Counted from the first letter of the stretch, positions 44,856 to 53,564 are shown. The stretch is DNA of 64,000 nt from Streptomyces sp. (GCF_031181705.1 NZ_JAPSKN010000006.1:2433-66432); one strand, 5' to 3'. The notes: generated by a model from the sequence alone, not told the origin. Numbers and translations are program-made.

Positions 44856-45904
44856 CGTGCCCTCCGTGTCCGGTACAGCACGGCCACGAATGCCGGGACC
44901 CCGATCAGGGAGGTCACGACGCCCACCGGCACCTCCCGGGGATCCAGGACGGTCCGGGCCAGCGTGTCCACCCACACCAGGAACACCGCACCGGCCAGCG
45001 CCGTGACCGGCAGCAGCCGGGCGTGCCCGGGCCCGGCCAGCGCCCGGGCGGCGTGCGGCAGGACCAGCCCGACGAAGCCGATCGCCCCGGCCGAGCTGAC
45101 CAGCGCCGCTGTGAGCAGGGCCGTGACGCACAGCAGCACCAGCCGGGTACGGGCCACGGACACCCCGAGCGCGGCCGCCGCGTCCTGCCCGAAGGCGAAG
45201 GCGTCGAGGGTACGGGCGTACGCGAGGCACACCACCAGGGCCACGGCCAGCACGGCCAGGCACAGCCACACGTCGGTCCAGCCGACCCCGCCGAGGGAGC
45301 CGAGGAGCCAGAACAGCACGCCCCGGGTCGTCTCGGCGTCGGCGGAGGTCATCACCACGAAGGACGTGAGCGCCGAGAACAGCTGCATGGCGGCGACCCC
45401 GGCGAGGACCACCCGGTCGGTGGTGCCGCCCAGGGTGTGGCTGAGCAGCAGCACCAGCGCGAAGGAGACCAGGGCCCCGAGGAACGCGCCGGCGGAGACG
45501 GAGACGGCACCGCCGCCCGCGCCCAGCACGACCACGAGCACCGCGCCGGTGGAGGCGCCCGAGGAGACCCCGAGCACGAACGGATCGGCGAGCGGGTTGC
45601 GCAGCAGCGACTGCATCACCGCCCCGCACACGGCGAGTCCGGCCCCGCACACGGCCGCGAGCAGGGTGCGGGGCAGCCGCAGCTGCCAGACGATGCCGTC
45701 CCGGATCGGCGTCAGGTCCGAGCTGCCGAGGCCGAGGTGGGAGGCCACCGCGGACCACACCTCACCGACCCGGATGTCGGCGGGGCCGATGGTGAGGGCC
45801 ACGGCCAGGGAGGCGACGAGTGCGAGGGACCCGGCGGCACCCAGCGCGAGCCCGGTCCGGCGGCGGGGCCGGGCCCCGGCGTCCGCGAGACCCTTGGCGG
45901 TCAC
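44852..45904 (-). CDS. btuC: Corrinoid ABC importer permease (BtuC/FecCD family)
   Basis: A 350-residue permease with about ten membrane helices. Family landmarks are QLRLPRTLLAAVCGAGLAVCGAVMQSLLRNPLADP and GAIGFVGLVLPHAARALAGPGH. GTG 45904 overlaps the stop of the binding-protein gene by 4 nt, and its own stop overlaps the ATPase start. FecCD permeases serve siderophores, heme or B12; the riboswitch favours B12. Confidence 0.9.
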   Translation of the reverse strand: MTAKGLADAGARPRRRTGLALGAAGSLALVASLAVALTIGPADIRVGEVWSAVASHLGLGSSDLTPIRDGIVWQLRLPRTLLAAVCGAGLAVCGAVMQSLLRNPLADPFVLGVSSGASTGAVLVVVLGAGGGAVSVSAGAFLGALVSFALVLLLSHTLGGTTDRVVLAGVAAMQLFSALTSFVVMTSADAETTRGVLFWLLGSLGGVGWTDVWLCLAVLAVALVVCLAYARTLDAFAFGQDAAAALGVSVARTRLVLLCVTALLTAALVSSAGAIGFVGLVLPHAARALAGPGHARLLPVTALAGAVFLVWVDTLARTVLDPREVPVGVVTSLIGVPAFVAVLYRTRRAR

Positions 45905-46917
45905 TTCACCAGCCCGAACCGGCGCAGCCCCGCGGCCACGCGTTCCACGCCCTCGACCGTGCGGATGGTCGGGTTCATGGCCTGCCCGCTGAGCAGCACG
46001 TACCGCTTGTGCCGGACGGCGTCCATGTTCTTCGTGGCAGGGTTGGACTCCAGGAAGGCGATCTTCTTCGCGGCCGATTCGGCGGTCTGCGACTTGCGGG
46101 TCAGATCGCCGATGACGAGGACGTCCGGGTCGCGGTCGGCGACCGTCTCCCAGTTGATCTGCGGCCACTCCTCGTGCGTGTCGTCGAAGACGTTCTTCGC
46201 GCCGAGGGAGCGGGTGATGATGCCGGGCGCACCGCAGCAGCCCGCCATGTAGGGCGACTCGGAGTTGGCGAACCAGTACAGGAGGGTGACGTCGGAGGCG
46301 TCGACGCCCGCGGTGGCCTTGGACATGCGCTGCCGGAGGGAGGCCACGAGGGCGTCGCCGCGCTCTTTCACCCCGAAGACGGTCGCGAGGTCCCGCACTT
46401 CGCGGTAGACGGTGTCCATGCCGAGCGCCTTGGTGCGAGCGCCGTCGCCGCCGCCGGAGTTGTCCTTCCCGGCGCAGTCGGACGGGGAGACGTAGGTGGG
46501 CACGCCGAGCTTCTCGAACTGCTCGCGGGTGGCGACTCCGCCCTGGCCGAGGGTGGAGACGAAGGAGGCGGTGACGAAGTCCGGGTCCGCGTCCAGGACG
46601 CGTTCGAAGGAGGGGGTGCCGTCGGCGATGCGCGGCACCGTCGCCTCGGCCTTCTCCAGCCCCTTCATCACGGGGTCGGTCCAGGTGGCGGTGCCCGCGA
46701 GGCGGTCGGCGAGGCCGAGGGAGAGCAGGATCTCGGTGGTGCCCTGGTTGAGGGAGACGGCGTGCCGGGGCGGGGCCTCGACGCGGACCGCGTGGCCGCA
46801 GTTGACGAGGGTGGCGGCGGCCTTCCCGGTGGCGGGCTTCGCGTCGCCACAGCCGGTCAGGAGCAGGGAGCCGGCCGCGAGCAGCACGGCGGCACGGGCG
46901 GGTGGGGCGAGGGGCAC
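45901..46917 (-). CDS. btuF: Corrinoid-binding lipoprotein (BtuF-like)
   Basis: A 338-residue periplasmic-binding-protein homologue. The lipobox LLTGC places the lipidated cysteine at residue 23. The mature part has the class III binding-protein form with LNQGTTEILLSLGLADRLAGTA and a long interdomain helix. Cysteines in CCGAPG and SPSDCAG are notable. GTG 46917 is preceded by GAGGA and lies 85 nt after the B12 box. It leads the three-gene operon. Confidence 0.85.
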   Translation of the reverse strand: MPLAPPARAAVLLAAGSLLLTGCGDAKPATGKAAATLVNCGHAVRVEAPPRHAVSLNQGTTEILLSLGLADRLAGTATWTDPVMKGLEKAEATVPRIADGTPSFERVLDADPDFVTASFVSTLGQGGVATREQFEKLGVPTYVSPSDCAGKDNSGGGDGARTKALGMDTVYREVRDLATVFGVKERGDALVASLRQRMSKATAGVDASDVTLLYWFANSESPYMAGCCGAPGIITRSLGAKNVFDDTHEEWPQINWETVADRDPDVLVIGDLTRKSQTAESAAKKIAFLESNPATKNMDAVRHKRYVLLSGQAMNPTIRTVEGVERVAAGLRRFGLVK

Positions 46918-46973
46918 GGGAACCAGTCCTCAGTCGTCGAGGGCCCGATCGCGGAGCCCGGTCGTACGGTGCT

Positions 46974-46999
46974 CCCCCGCCGCGCACCGGCCGCGGGGG
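46974..46999 (-). promoter_or_regulatory. GC hairpin after the riboswitch, probable expression platform
   Basis: CCCCCGC and GCGGGGG pair across a 12-nt loop between the B12 box and the btuF start. It has no U-tract, so a role in antitermination is unclear; sequestering the leader or ribosome site is possible. Confidence 0.45.
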
Positions 47000-47165
47000 C
47001 CGCCAGCAGGTCTTCGGACTCGGGTTCACCCGGATCGGAGCGCCTTCCCGGACGTCCGTGCAGGAGTCCAGTGGCCGAGGCCCCGCCCGTCCCCCTCACC
47101 GCTGCGCGTCAGTTCCGGATTTCCACCGGATTCCCTGACCCACGTACATGGGTTCGACTGGCCTC
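47000..47165 (-). ncRNA. Cobalamin riboswitch (B12 element)
   Basis: Read on the minus strand, the leader contains GGGAATCCGGTGGAAATCCG followed by an ACTGACGCGCAGC stretch, then GGCCACTGG, and finally the B12 box AGTCCGAAGACCTGCTGGC (47020-47002). A closing stem pairs GCCAG (47162-47158) with CTGGC (47007-47003). These are the conserved landmarks of the cobalamin riboswitch in the expected order. It should repress the downstream transporter genes when adenosylcobalamin is abundant. Confidence 0.88.
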
Positions 47166-47259
47166 GGCAAGCTATCACGGCGGCTTCCGGGGAATCACCG
47201 CGCGCCCCGTTGCGTTGCCCGGACAGCAGTTCAGCCACGACGTTCCGAGGAGGCCGCCG

Positions 47260-47670
47260 GTGTACGGCGACGAGGCAACGGTCCGCAAAATCCTCAACGA
47301 GCTCGGCGACACCTGGGCCGTGGTGGGCCTGTCGTCGAACCGGCAGCGCGCGGCGTACGGCGTCGCGGCCGTGCTCCGGCGCTTCGGCAAGCGTGTCGTG
47401 CCGGTGCACCCGAAGGCCGAGACGGTGCACGGCGAGCAGGGGTACGCGAGCCTGGCGGACATCCCCTTCGACGTGGACGTCGTGGACGTCTTCGTCAACA
47501 GCGAGCTGGCCGGAGCCGTCGCGGACGAAGCGGTCGCCAAGGGCGCGAAGGGTGTCTGGTTCCAGCTGGGCGTCGTCGACGAGGCGGCGTACGAGCGGAC
47601 CCGCGCCGCGGGCCTGGAGATGGTGATGGACCGCTGCCCGGCGATCGAGATCCCACGACTCGGGAGATGA
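47260..47670 (+). CDS. CoA-binding domain protein (YccU/DUF-type)
   Basis: A 136-residue single CoA-binding Rossmann domain: VVGLSSNRQRAAYGVAAVLRRFGKRVVPVHP then DVVDVFVNSELAG and GVWFQLGVVDEAAYERTRAAGLEMVMDRCPAIE. GTG 47260 follows GAGGAGG. The family is widespread, without a defined reaction. Its promoter must share the region with the divergent riboswitch transcript. Confidence 0.9.
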   Translation: MYGDEATVRKILNELGDTWAVVGLSSNRQRAAYGVAAVLRRFGKRVVPVHPKAETVHGEQGYASLADIPFDVDVVDVFVNSELAGAVADEAVAKGAKGVWFQLGVVDEAAYERTRAAGLEMVMDRCPAIEIPRLGR

Positions 47671-47802
47671 CCCCACCCGGGCGATCACCGCAACCCGGGC
47701 CGGTGACCGTCGCGGCCCCCCGTCGCCGGGAGGGGAAGCGGTCCCCCCGTCCGGCCGTCGCGCGGGTGCCCGCGCGCTGACACCGGCTCCATAATGAGCG
47801 GC

Positions 47803-49026
47803 ATGGCCTACCCCCCGGCGCCCGTCAACTCCGGCGCCCCGCAACGCTTCCCGGTCGTCGTCCTGGGCGCCGGACCCGCCGGTCTGACCGTCGGCAACAT
47901 CCTGCGCGCCGCCGGGGTGGACTGCCTGGTGCTGGAGACCGAGACCCGGGAGTTCATCGAGCAGCGGCCCCGGGCCGGGGTCATCGAGGAATGGGCCGTA
48001 CGGGGCCTGGAGAAGCGCGGCCTCGCCCGCAACCTGCTGGACCGGGCGGAGCTGCACACCGCCTGCGAGTTCCGCTTCGACGGGGAGCGCTACCGCTTCT
48101 CCTACGGCGAGCTGACGGGCAGCCATCACTTCGTCTACCCGCAGCCCTTGCTGGTGACGGACCTGGTCCGCGAGTACGCCGACGTACGCGGCGGCCGGAT
48201 CCGCTTCGGCGTCCGGGACGTACGGCTCCACGACCTCGACTCCGACCGGCCCTCGGTGTCCTACGTCTGCCCCGACACGGGTGAACGGCAGGTCGTGCGG
48301 ACCGAGTTCGTCGCCGGGTGCGACGGGGCGCGCGGAGTGAGCAGGGCGTCGCTGCCGCCGGAGCGGGTGCGCATCGCCCGGCACGACTACGGCATCGGCT
48401 GGCTGGCGCTGCTCGCCGAGGCTCCGCCGTCCGCGGACTGCGTGCTGTTCGGCTGTCACGCCCGGGGGTTCGCGGGCCAGATGCCGCGCAGTCCGGAGGT
48501 GACCCGCTACTACCTGCAGTGCCCGCCGGGCGACGACCCGGAGAACTGGCCGCACGAGCGGGTCTGGGCGGAGCTGCGGGAGCGGCTCGGGGCGTCCGGT
48601 GCGCCGCCGCTGACGGAGGGGCGGCTGATCGAGAAGCGGGTGCTGGACATGCACGACTACGTGGTCGAGCCGATGGTGCACGGCCGGCTCTTCCTCGCCG
48701 GTGACGCGGCCCACCTGGTCGCCCCCATCGCCGCCAAGGGCATGAACCTCGCCCTGCACGACGCCTTCCTGCTGGGTGACGCCCTCGTGGACCGGCTGGC
48801 CCGCGGCGAGGACGGCGGTCTGGCCGGCTATGCCCAGGCGTGTCTGCGGCGCGTGTGGGACTACCAGGAGTTCTCGCAGTGGCTTTCCGAGGTGTACCAC
48901 GGCACGGCGGCGGGCGATCCGTTCCGCGCGGGCACCACGCTGGCCCGCTTGCGCCGCCTGTTCACCTCGCCCGCGGCGGCGGCCGCCTTCGCCGAGCAGT
49001 ACCTGGGGACGGCCGCGCGGTACTGA
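47803..49026 (+). CDS. pobA: 4-hydroxybenzoate 3-monooxygenase-like FAD hydroxylase
   Basis: A 407-residue flavoprotein. The FAD-binding GAGPAGLTVGNIL (near residue 24), the DG motif in AGCDGARGVSR and the GDAAHLVAPIAAKGMNLALHD segment match p-hydroxybenzoate hydroxylase, which makes protocatechuate. The ATG at 47803 is preferred over 47794 because a CATAAT -10-like element at 47790-47795 overlaps the earlier ATG. No pca ring-cleavage genes or PobR are nearby. Confidence in the exact substrate is moderate. Confidence 0.82.
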   Translation: MAYPPAPVNSGAPQRFPVVVLGAGPAGLTVGNILRAAGVDCLVLETETREFIEQRPRAGVIEEWAVRGLEKRGLARNLLDRAELHTACEFRFDGERYRFSYGELTGSHHFVYPQPLLVTDLVREYADVRGGRIRFGVRDVRLHDLDSDRPSVSYVCPDTGERQVVRTEFVAGCDGARGVSRASLPPERVRIARHDYGIGWLALLAEAPPSADCVLFGCHARGFAGQMPRSPEVTRYYLQCPPGDDPENWPHERVWAELRERLGASGAPPLTEGRLIEKRVLDMHDYVVEPMVHGRLFLAGDAAHLVAPIAAKGMNLALHDAFLLGDALVDRLARGEDGGLAGYAQACLRRVWDYQEFSQWLSEVYHGTAAGDPFRAGTTLARLRRLFTSPAAAAAFAEQYLGTAARY

Positions 49027-49027
49027 C

Positions 49028-49387
49028 TCAGTCGTGCGGGGGGTGGTCGCCGATCCGGTGGTCGGCCACGTTCAGCGCCTCGTCCACGAGCCGGCGCAGA
49101 GGGGCGTCGCGGAGTGAGTAGACGACCCGTCGGCCTTCCTTCCGGGTGTCCACCACGCCGGCGAGGCGCAGTCGGGCCAGGTGCTGGCTGACGGCGGGGC
49201 GAGCCGCCCCGCAGGCCTGGGTGAGGGTCGTGACGTCGGCCTCTCCCCCGGTCAGAGCGTGCAGCAGGGCGAGCCGGGTCCGGTCCCCGAGCAGCGCGAG
49301 GAGTTCGGCGGCGAGCGCGAACTGCTCCTCGCCGGGACTGCGCGGATGCGCATCGTGCGCAGGTGACAGGTGCATGCGTGCGCTCAT
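49028..49387 (-). CDS. ArsR/SmtB family metal-responsive repressor
   Basis: A 119-residue winged-helix repressor (TLTQACGAARPAVSQHLARLRLAGVVDTRKEGRRVVYSL). The alpha-3 cysteine metal site of ArsR is absent, but the C-terminal helix DEALNVADHRIGDHPPHD carries Asp and His residues as in zinc/nickel sensors of the alpha-5 type. It is divergent from a CDF metal exporter, so it most likely represses that gene until zinc or a similar ion accumulates. Confidence 0.88.
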   Translation of the reverse strand: MSARMHLSPAHDAHPRSPGEEQFALAAELLALLGDRTRLALLHALTGGEADVTTLTQACGAARPAVSQHLARLRLAGVVDTRKEGRRVVYSLRDAPLRRLVDEALNVADHRIGDHPPHD

Positions 49388-49393
49388 ACGCAC
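49378..49393. promoter_or_regulatory. Inverted repeat over the ArsR start, candidate operator
   Basis: GTGCG-CTCATA-CGCAC is a 5+5 inverted repeat that spans the ArsR start codon and reaches into the 61-nt divergent region. Binding by the ArsR protein is an inference. Confidence 0.4.
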
Positions 49394-49448
49394 ATAATGG
49401 CGCCAGGGACGCACGCGCGTCCACCCGCCCGCACCGGAAGGGACCCCC

Positions 49449-50513
49449 GTGAGCGACCGGCACGAGCACTCCCACCCCCACGGCCACGACCACGACCACG
49501 GCCACGGTCGTGCGCAAGACCGTCGGCACGGCCTGCGCCACCGTCTGGCGCACCTGCTCACCCCGCACTCCCACGAGACGGCCGACAAGGTCGACCCCGT
49601 CCTGGAGTCCTCGGCGCGCGGGATGCGGGCGCTGTGGGTCTCGCTCGCGGTGCTCGGCGCGACGGCGCTGGCCCAGGCGTTCGTGGTGGCCGCCTCCGGT
49701 TCGGTGGCGCTGCTCGGGGACACGGTGCACAACACCGCGGACGCGCTGACCGCCGTGCCGCTCGGCATCGCCTTCGTGCTGGGGCGGCGGGCGGCCACAC
49801 GCCGTTTCACCTACGGCTACGGCCGGGCCGAGGACCTCGCGGGCCTGGTGATCGTGCTGACGATCGCCGCGTCGGCGGTCTTCGCCGGCTGGACGGCGGT
49901 CGAGCGTCTCCTCGACCCGCGCCCGGTGGAGCACGTCCCGGCGGTCGCGGTGGCCGCGCTGGCGGGCTTCGCGGGCAACGAGTGGGTGGCCCGGTACCGC
50001 ATCCGCGTGGGCCGCGCGATCGGTTCGGCGGCGCTGGTCGCCGACGGACTGCACGCCCGCACGGACGGGTTCACGTCCCTGGCCGTGCTGCTGGGCGCCG
50101 GCGGCTCGGCCCTGGGCCTGCACCTGGCCGATCCGGTCGTCGGTCTGGCCATCACGGCGGCGATCGCCCTGGTCCTGCGGGACGCGGCCCGGGAGGTGTT
50201 CCGGCGGGTGCTGGACGCCGTCGACCCGGCCCTGGTCGACCGGGCCGAGCGGGCACTGGCCGAGGTCCCCGGCGTGCTCGGGGTGGGTGAGCTGCGGCTG
50301 CGCTGGATCGGCCACCGGCTGCGCGCGGAGGTGGCGGTCGTGGTGGACGGGGACGTGACGGTGCGCGAGGCTCACCAAGTCACCGTCGACGCCGAGCACG
50401 CGCTGCTGCACGCGGTGCCCCGCCTCACCGCGGCCCTGGTGCACGCGGACCCGGAACCGGCCCCCGGCGAGAGCGACCCCCATCTGCCGCTGGCGCACCA
50501 CACGGCGGCGTAG
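49449..50513 (+). CDS. Cation diffusion facilitator (CDF) metal exporter
   Basis: A 354-residue CDF transporter. A His-rich N-terminus (HEHSHPHGHDHDHGHG) precedes about six membrane helices; SVALLGDTVHNTADAL holds the intramembrane metal site in helix 2 and ADGLHARTDGFTS the partner site in helix 5, where H and D are retained. A cytoplasmic C-terminal domain ends with further histidines. GTG start follows GGAAGGGA. The substrate is probably zinc, with cobalt or nickel possible. Confidence 0.93.
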   Translation: MSDRHEHSHPHGHDHDHGHGRAQDRRHGLRHRLAHLLTPHSHETADKVDPVLESSARGMRALWVSLAVLGATALAQAFVVAASGSVALLGDTVHNTADALTAVPLGIAFVLGRRAATRRFTYGYGRAEDLAGLVIVLTIAASAVFAGWTAVERLLDPRPVEHVPAVAVAALAGFAGNEWVARYRIRVGRAIGSAALVADGLHARTDGFTSLAVLLGAGGSALGLHLADPVVGLAITAAIALVLRDAAREVFRRVLDAVDPALVDRAERALAEVPGVLGVGELRLRWIGHRLRAEVAVVVDGDVTVREAHQVTVDAEHALLHAVPRLTAALVHADPEPAPGESDPHLPLAHHTAA

Positions 50514-50514
50514 G

Positions 50515-51072
50515 TCAGGACACCCCGAGCCCCTCCACGACCACGGCGCCCGGCAGTTCCGCGAACGCCTTGCCCGGCACCAGGAGCTTGCCCCGCCGCC
50601 GGCCGCTGCCGACCAGCACATACGGCAGGTCGACCACGGCGGCGTCCACCAGCACGGGCCAGTCCTGCGGCAGACCGAGCGGGGTGATGCCGCCGTACTC
50701 CATGCCGGTCTCGCCCGTCGCCGTGTCCATCGGGGCGAAGGAAACCTTGCGGGCGCCGAGCCGCCGGCGCACGACGTTGTTCACGTCGACCCGGGTGGTG
50801 GACAGCACGACACACGCGGCGAGCGTGGCCTCGCCGCCGCGCTTGCCTGTGACCACCACGCAGTTCGCCGACTGCTCCAGCAGTTCCTGGCCATAGTGCT
50901 CCACGAAGGTGGCCGTGTCGGCCCATTCGGGCTCGGTGTCCACGTAGAGGATCCGCTCGGCCGGGACGCCGCCCCGCCAGTGACGTACGGCGTCGGCGAC
51001 GGGGCCGGTGAGTTCGTCGAGGCAGCCGGGGGCGGGCCGGGCGTCGTCGAAGTGTCCGATGGGTGCGCGCAT
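50515..51072 (-). CDS. YbaK/EbsC family aminoacyl-tRNA deacylase
   Basis: A 185-residue editing-domain protein related to the ProRS insertion domain. VVVTGKRGGEATLAACVVLSTTRVDVNNVVRRRLGARKVSF contains the lysine and surrounding pattern expected of YbaK-type deacylases, and GGITPLGLP follows. It hydrolyses mischarged tRNA. It converges on the CDF gene with 1 nt between the stop codons. Confidence 0.88.
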   Translation of the reverse strand: MRAPIGHFDDARPAPGCLDELTGPVADAVRHWRGGVPAERILYVDTEPEWADTATFVEHYGQELLEQSANCVVVTGKRGGEATLAACVVLSTTRVDVNNVVRRRLGARKVSFAPMDTATGETGMEYGGITPLGLPQDWPVLVDAAVVDLPYVLVGSGRRRGKLLVPGKAFAELPGAVVVEGLGVS

Positions 51073-51115
51073 GGCCGCACGCTAACAACTCCCGGCCGCC
51101 TTCGGGCCGGGTGTC

Positions 51116-51709
51116 TCAGGGCACGGGCGGCACCGAAACGGCCATGACCATCTCCATCGGCACCTCGCCGGTGTTGCCGTACGTGTGCGGGACGTTGGCC
51201 TCGAAGTGAACGGTCGCGCCCGCGGGGACGCGGTGCTCGACGCCGTCGACGGTGAGCGTCAGCTCGCCCGCCGTGACGTGGAGCAGTTCGGTCGTGCCGG
51301 CCGGGTGCGGGTCGGAGGGGCTGGACTCGCCGGGCATGAGCCGCCAGTCCCACATCTCCAGCGGGCCGGGTGCCTCGGTGCCCGCGAGCAGCCGGTTGTA
51401 GCTGCCCGCGTCGGTGTGCCACAACCGCACGGCCTGGTCGGCGGGGACGATGCGGACGTTCGGGCCCTGCTCGTGTTCCAGCAGGGTGGTGACGCTGACG
51501 CCGAGGGCGTCGCCGATCTTGACGACGGTGCCGAGGCTGGGGTTGGTGCGGGCCTGCTCGATCTGGATGAGCATGCCGCGGCTGACGCCTGCCCGGGCGG
51601 CGAGCACGTCCAGGGTGAAGCCGCGCACCGCGCGCCAGTGCTTGACGCTGCGCGCCAGGGACTGGGTCAGCAGGTCGAGGTCCGACACATTCCGTCCAAT
51701 ATTCTGCAT
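51116..51709 (-). CDS. XRE regulator with cupin sensor domain
   Basis: A 197-residue regulator. Residues about 12-68 hold the helix-turn-helix (FTLDVLAARAGVSRGMLIQIEQ), and the C-terminal half a cupin_2 domain (HPAGTTELLHVTAGELTLTVDGVEHRVPAGATVHFEANVPHTY). ATG 51709 is used; there is no Shine-Dalgarno site, so the message may be leaderless. It is divergent from an EamA transporter. Such XRE-cupin/EamA pairs suggest ligand-controlled export of an amino acid or similar metabolite. Confidence 0.9.
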   Translation of the reverse strand: MQNIGRNVSDLDLLTQSLARSVKHWRAVRGFTLDVLAARAGVSRGMLIQIEQARTNPSLGTVVKIGDALGVSVTTLLEHEQGPNVRIVPADQAVRLWHTDAGSYNRLLAGTEAPGPLEMWDWRLMPGESSPSDPHPAGTTELLHVTAGELTLTVDGVEHRVPAGATVHFEANVPHTYGNTGEVPMEMVMAVSVPPVP

Positions 51710-51714
51710 GACAC

Positions 51715-51732
51715 AGTGCAACAGAATGCACT
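51715..51732. promoter_or_regulatory. Inverted repeat AGTGCA-N6-TGCACT, candidate operator
   Basis: The perfect 6+6 inverted repeat lies 6 nt upstream of the XRE-cupin start in the divergent region. A further TGCACT half-site occurs at 51759-51764, near the EamA promoter (TTGACC at 51742-51747). Autoregulation and control of EamA are inferred. Confidence 0.55.
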
Positions 51733-51785
51733 ATGGTGTGGTTGACCTGATCGTTCACTGCACTGTACTGCGAGGCCCGAGTCCC

Positions 51786-52646
51786 ATGACAGCGCTCTTC
51801 GCCCTGGCCACCAGCGTGCTGTGGGGCCTGGCCGACTTCGGCGGCGGACTGCTGACCCGGCGCGTCCCCGCGCTCACCGTGGTCGTCGTCTCCCAGTCGA
51901 TCGCGGTGGCCGTCCTGGGCGCGCTCGTCGTGGCGACCGGCGGCTGGAGCGAGGCGGGCCCGCAGCTGTGGTTCGCCGTCGCGGCCGGTCTCGTCGGGCC
52001 GGTGGCGATGCTGGCGTTCTACAAGGCGCTCGCGCTGGGCCCCATGGGCGTGGTCTCACCGCTCGGGTCGATCGGCGTGGCCGTGCCGGTAGGGGTGGGT
52101 CTGCTGCTGGGCGAACGTCCCGGACTGCTGCAGCTCGTCGGCATCCTGGTCGCCGTCGCCGGGGTGTGTCTCGCGGGCGGTCCCCAGTTCCGGGGCGCCC
52201 CGGTGCAACGGCAGGCCATCGCGCTGACCCTGCTCGCGGCGTTCGGCTTCGGCGCGGTGATGGCCCTGATCGCGGAGGCGTCGACGACGCTCACGGGGCT
52301 GTTCCTCGCCCTGTTCGTGCAGCGGGTGACGAACGTCGCCGCCGGCGGGCTGGCGCTGTACGTCTCCGTGCGCCGCGGCACTCCCGCCCTCCCGGCGGAG
52401 GGGGGCTTCCCGTGGCGCGCCCTGCCGGCCCTCGCCTTCGTCGGTCTCGCGGACGTGGCCGCCAACGGCACGTACTCGATCGCCGCGCAGCAGGGCCCGG
52501 TCACCGTGGCGGCCGTCCTCGCCTCGCTCTACCCGGTGGTGACGGCGGTGGCCGCGCGCGGGTTCCTGCGCGAACGGCTGCGGGCGATCCAGGCAGCGGG
52601 CGCGGGACTGGCCCTGGTCGGGACGGTCCTGCTGGCGTCGGGCTGA
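51786..52646 (+). CDS. EamA/DMT family transporter
   Basis: A 286-residue protein with ten predicted helices in two EamA repeats, the second beginning near residue 145 (ALTLLAAFGFGAVMALIAEA). It starts MTALFALATSVLWGLADFGGG. It belongs to the drug/metabolite exporter superfamily. A TTGACC -35-like element lies 39 nt before the ATG. The divergent XRE-cupin gene probably regulates it. Substrate unknown. Confidence 0.9.
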   Translation: MTALFALATSVLWGLADFGGGLLTRRVPALTVVVVSQSIAVAVLGALVVATGGWSEAGPQLWFAVAAGLVGPVAMLAFYKALALGPMGVVSPLGSIGVAVPVGVGLLLGERPGLLQLVGILVAVAGVCLAGGPQFRGAPVQRQAIALTLLAAFGFGAVMALIAEASTTLTGLFLALFVQRVTNVAAGGLALYVSVRRGTPALPAEGGFPWRALPALAFVGLADVAANGTYSIAAQQGPVTVAAVLASLYPVVTAVAARGFLRERLRAIQAAGAGLALVGTVLLASG

Positions 52647-52656
52647 ACCCGCCGGT

Positions 52657-53454
52657 TCAGGAACCGGGTTCCAGCTCGGCCAGACCGGCCGCCGCCTCCT
52701 CGTCCAGCTCGGCCAGGCGTGCCGCCGTCTCGTCGTCCAGCTCCGACAGCGCCCGCAGTTGCTCGGGGGTGACGCCCTCCGGTATCGGCACCGGCGCCGG
52801 GGTGCGCAGCGGCGGCTGCCAGCCGTCGGCCGGGGTCCAGCGCCGTACGACGCGGGCCGGAGCGCCCGCCACCACCGCGTGGTCCGGCACCGCACCCCGC
52901 ACCACCGCGCCCGCGGCCACCACCACGTTCCGCCCGATCCGGGCCCCGGGCAGGATCACCGCTCCGGTGCCGATCCAGCAGCCGGTGCCGATCTCCACCG
53001 GTTCCATCCGCGGCCACTGCCTGCCGATCGGCTGGTGCGGGTCGTCGTAGGAGTGGTTCGTGGACGTGACGTACACGTACGGGCCGAAGTAGCAGTCGCT
53101 GCCGATGGTGACCGTGGTGTCCGCGATGACATGGCTGCCGCGGCCCAGGACGACCCCGTCGCCGATGCGCAGGATGGGGTCCGGGCCGAGGTCGAGGTCG
53201 GGCATCAGACCGGCGGTCAGGGTGACCTGTTCACCGATGATGCAGTGGGAGCCGAGCTGGATCCAGGGCTCGCCGAAGACCGTGCCGAGCGGGAAGGCGA
53301 GCCTGGTACCTGTTCCCATCGCGCCGAAGCGGTAGCGCCCCGGGTGCTCGGCGGTCACGGAGGCCGTGCGCTGCAGCCAGGCCCAGCCCGCGTGGACGGC
53401 GCGCTGTGTGAGGCCCCGCCGCCAGGATGAGAACGTGTTCTTGCGCTTCGGCAC
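52657..53454 (-). CDS. Hexapeptide-repeat acyltransferase (LbH family)
   Basis: A 265-residue protein with a left-handed beta-helix core of hexapeptide repeats (IGDGVVLGRGSHVIADTTVTIGSDC and IGTGCWIGTGAVILPGARIGRNVVVAAGAVV). The motif STNHSYDDPHQPIGRQ is typical of sugar O-acetyltransferases with a catalytic His. A 50-residue C-terminal tail is rich in Glu, Leu and Ala. GTG 53454 is used; an upstream in-frame ATG at 53571 is possible but overlaps the divergent gene. Confidence 0.85.
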   Translation of the reverse strand: MPKRKNTFSSWRRGLTQRAVHAGWAWLQRTASVTAEHPGRYRFGAMGTGTRLAFPLGTVFGEPWIQLGSHCIIGEQVTLTAGLMPDLDLGPDPILRIGDGVVLGRGSHVIADTTVTIGSDCYFGPYVYVTSTNHSYDDPHQPIGRQWPRMEPVEIGTGCWIGTGAVILPGARIGRNVVVAAGAVVRGAVPDHAVVAGAPARVVRRWTPADGWQPPLRTPAPVPIPEGVTPEQLRALSELDDETAARLAELDEEAAAGLAELEPGS

Positions 53455-53564
53455 GAGCTCACCGTACTCAGCGGAGCGAGCCCGCAGCGGGCCGAGGGCC
53501 TGTGATCTTCGCCCTACCCGGTGGCGTACGGTGCGGGGTGTCCACGACATCTCTGGAGGCGGGC

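Noticed and set aside
43755-46917. Siderophore or heme uptake as the role of the ABC operon
   Set aside because: The protein families allow it, but the cobalamin riboswitch upstream points to corrinoids. No siderophore synthesis genes or iron box was seen.
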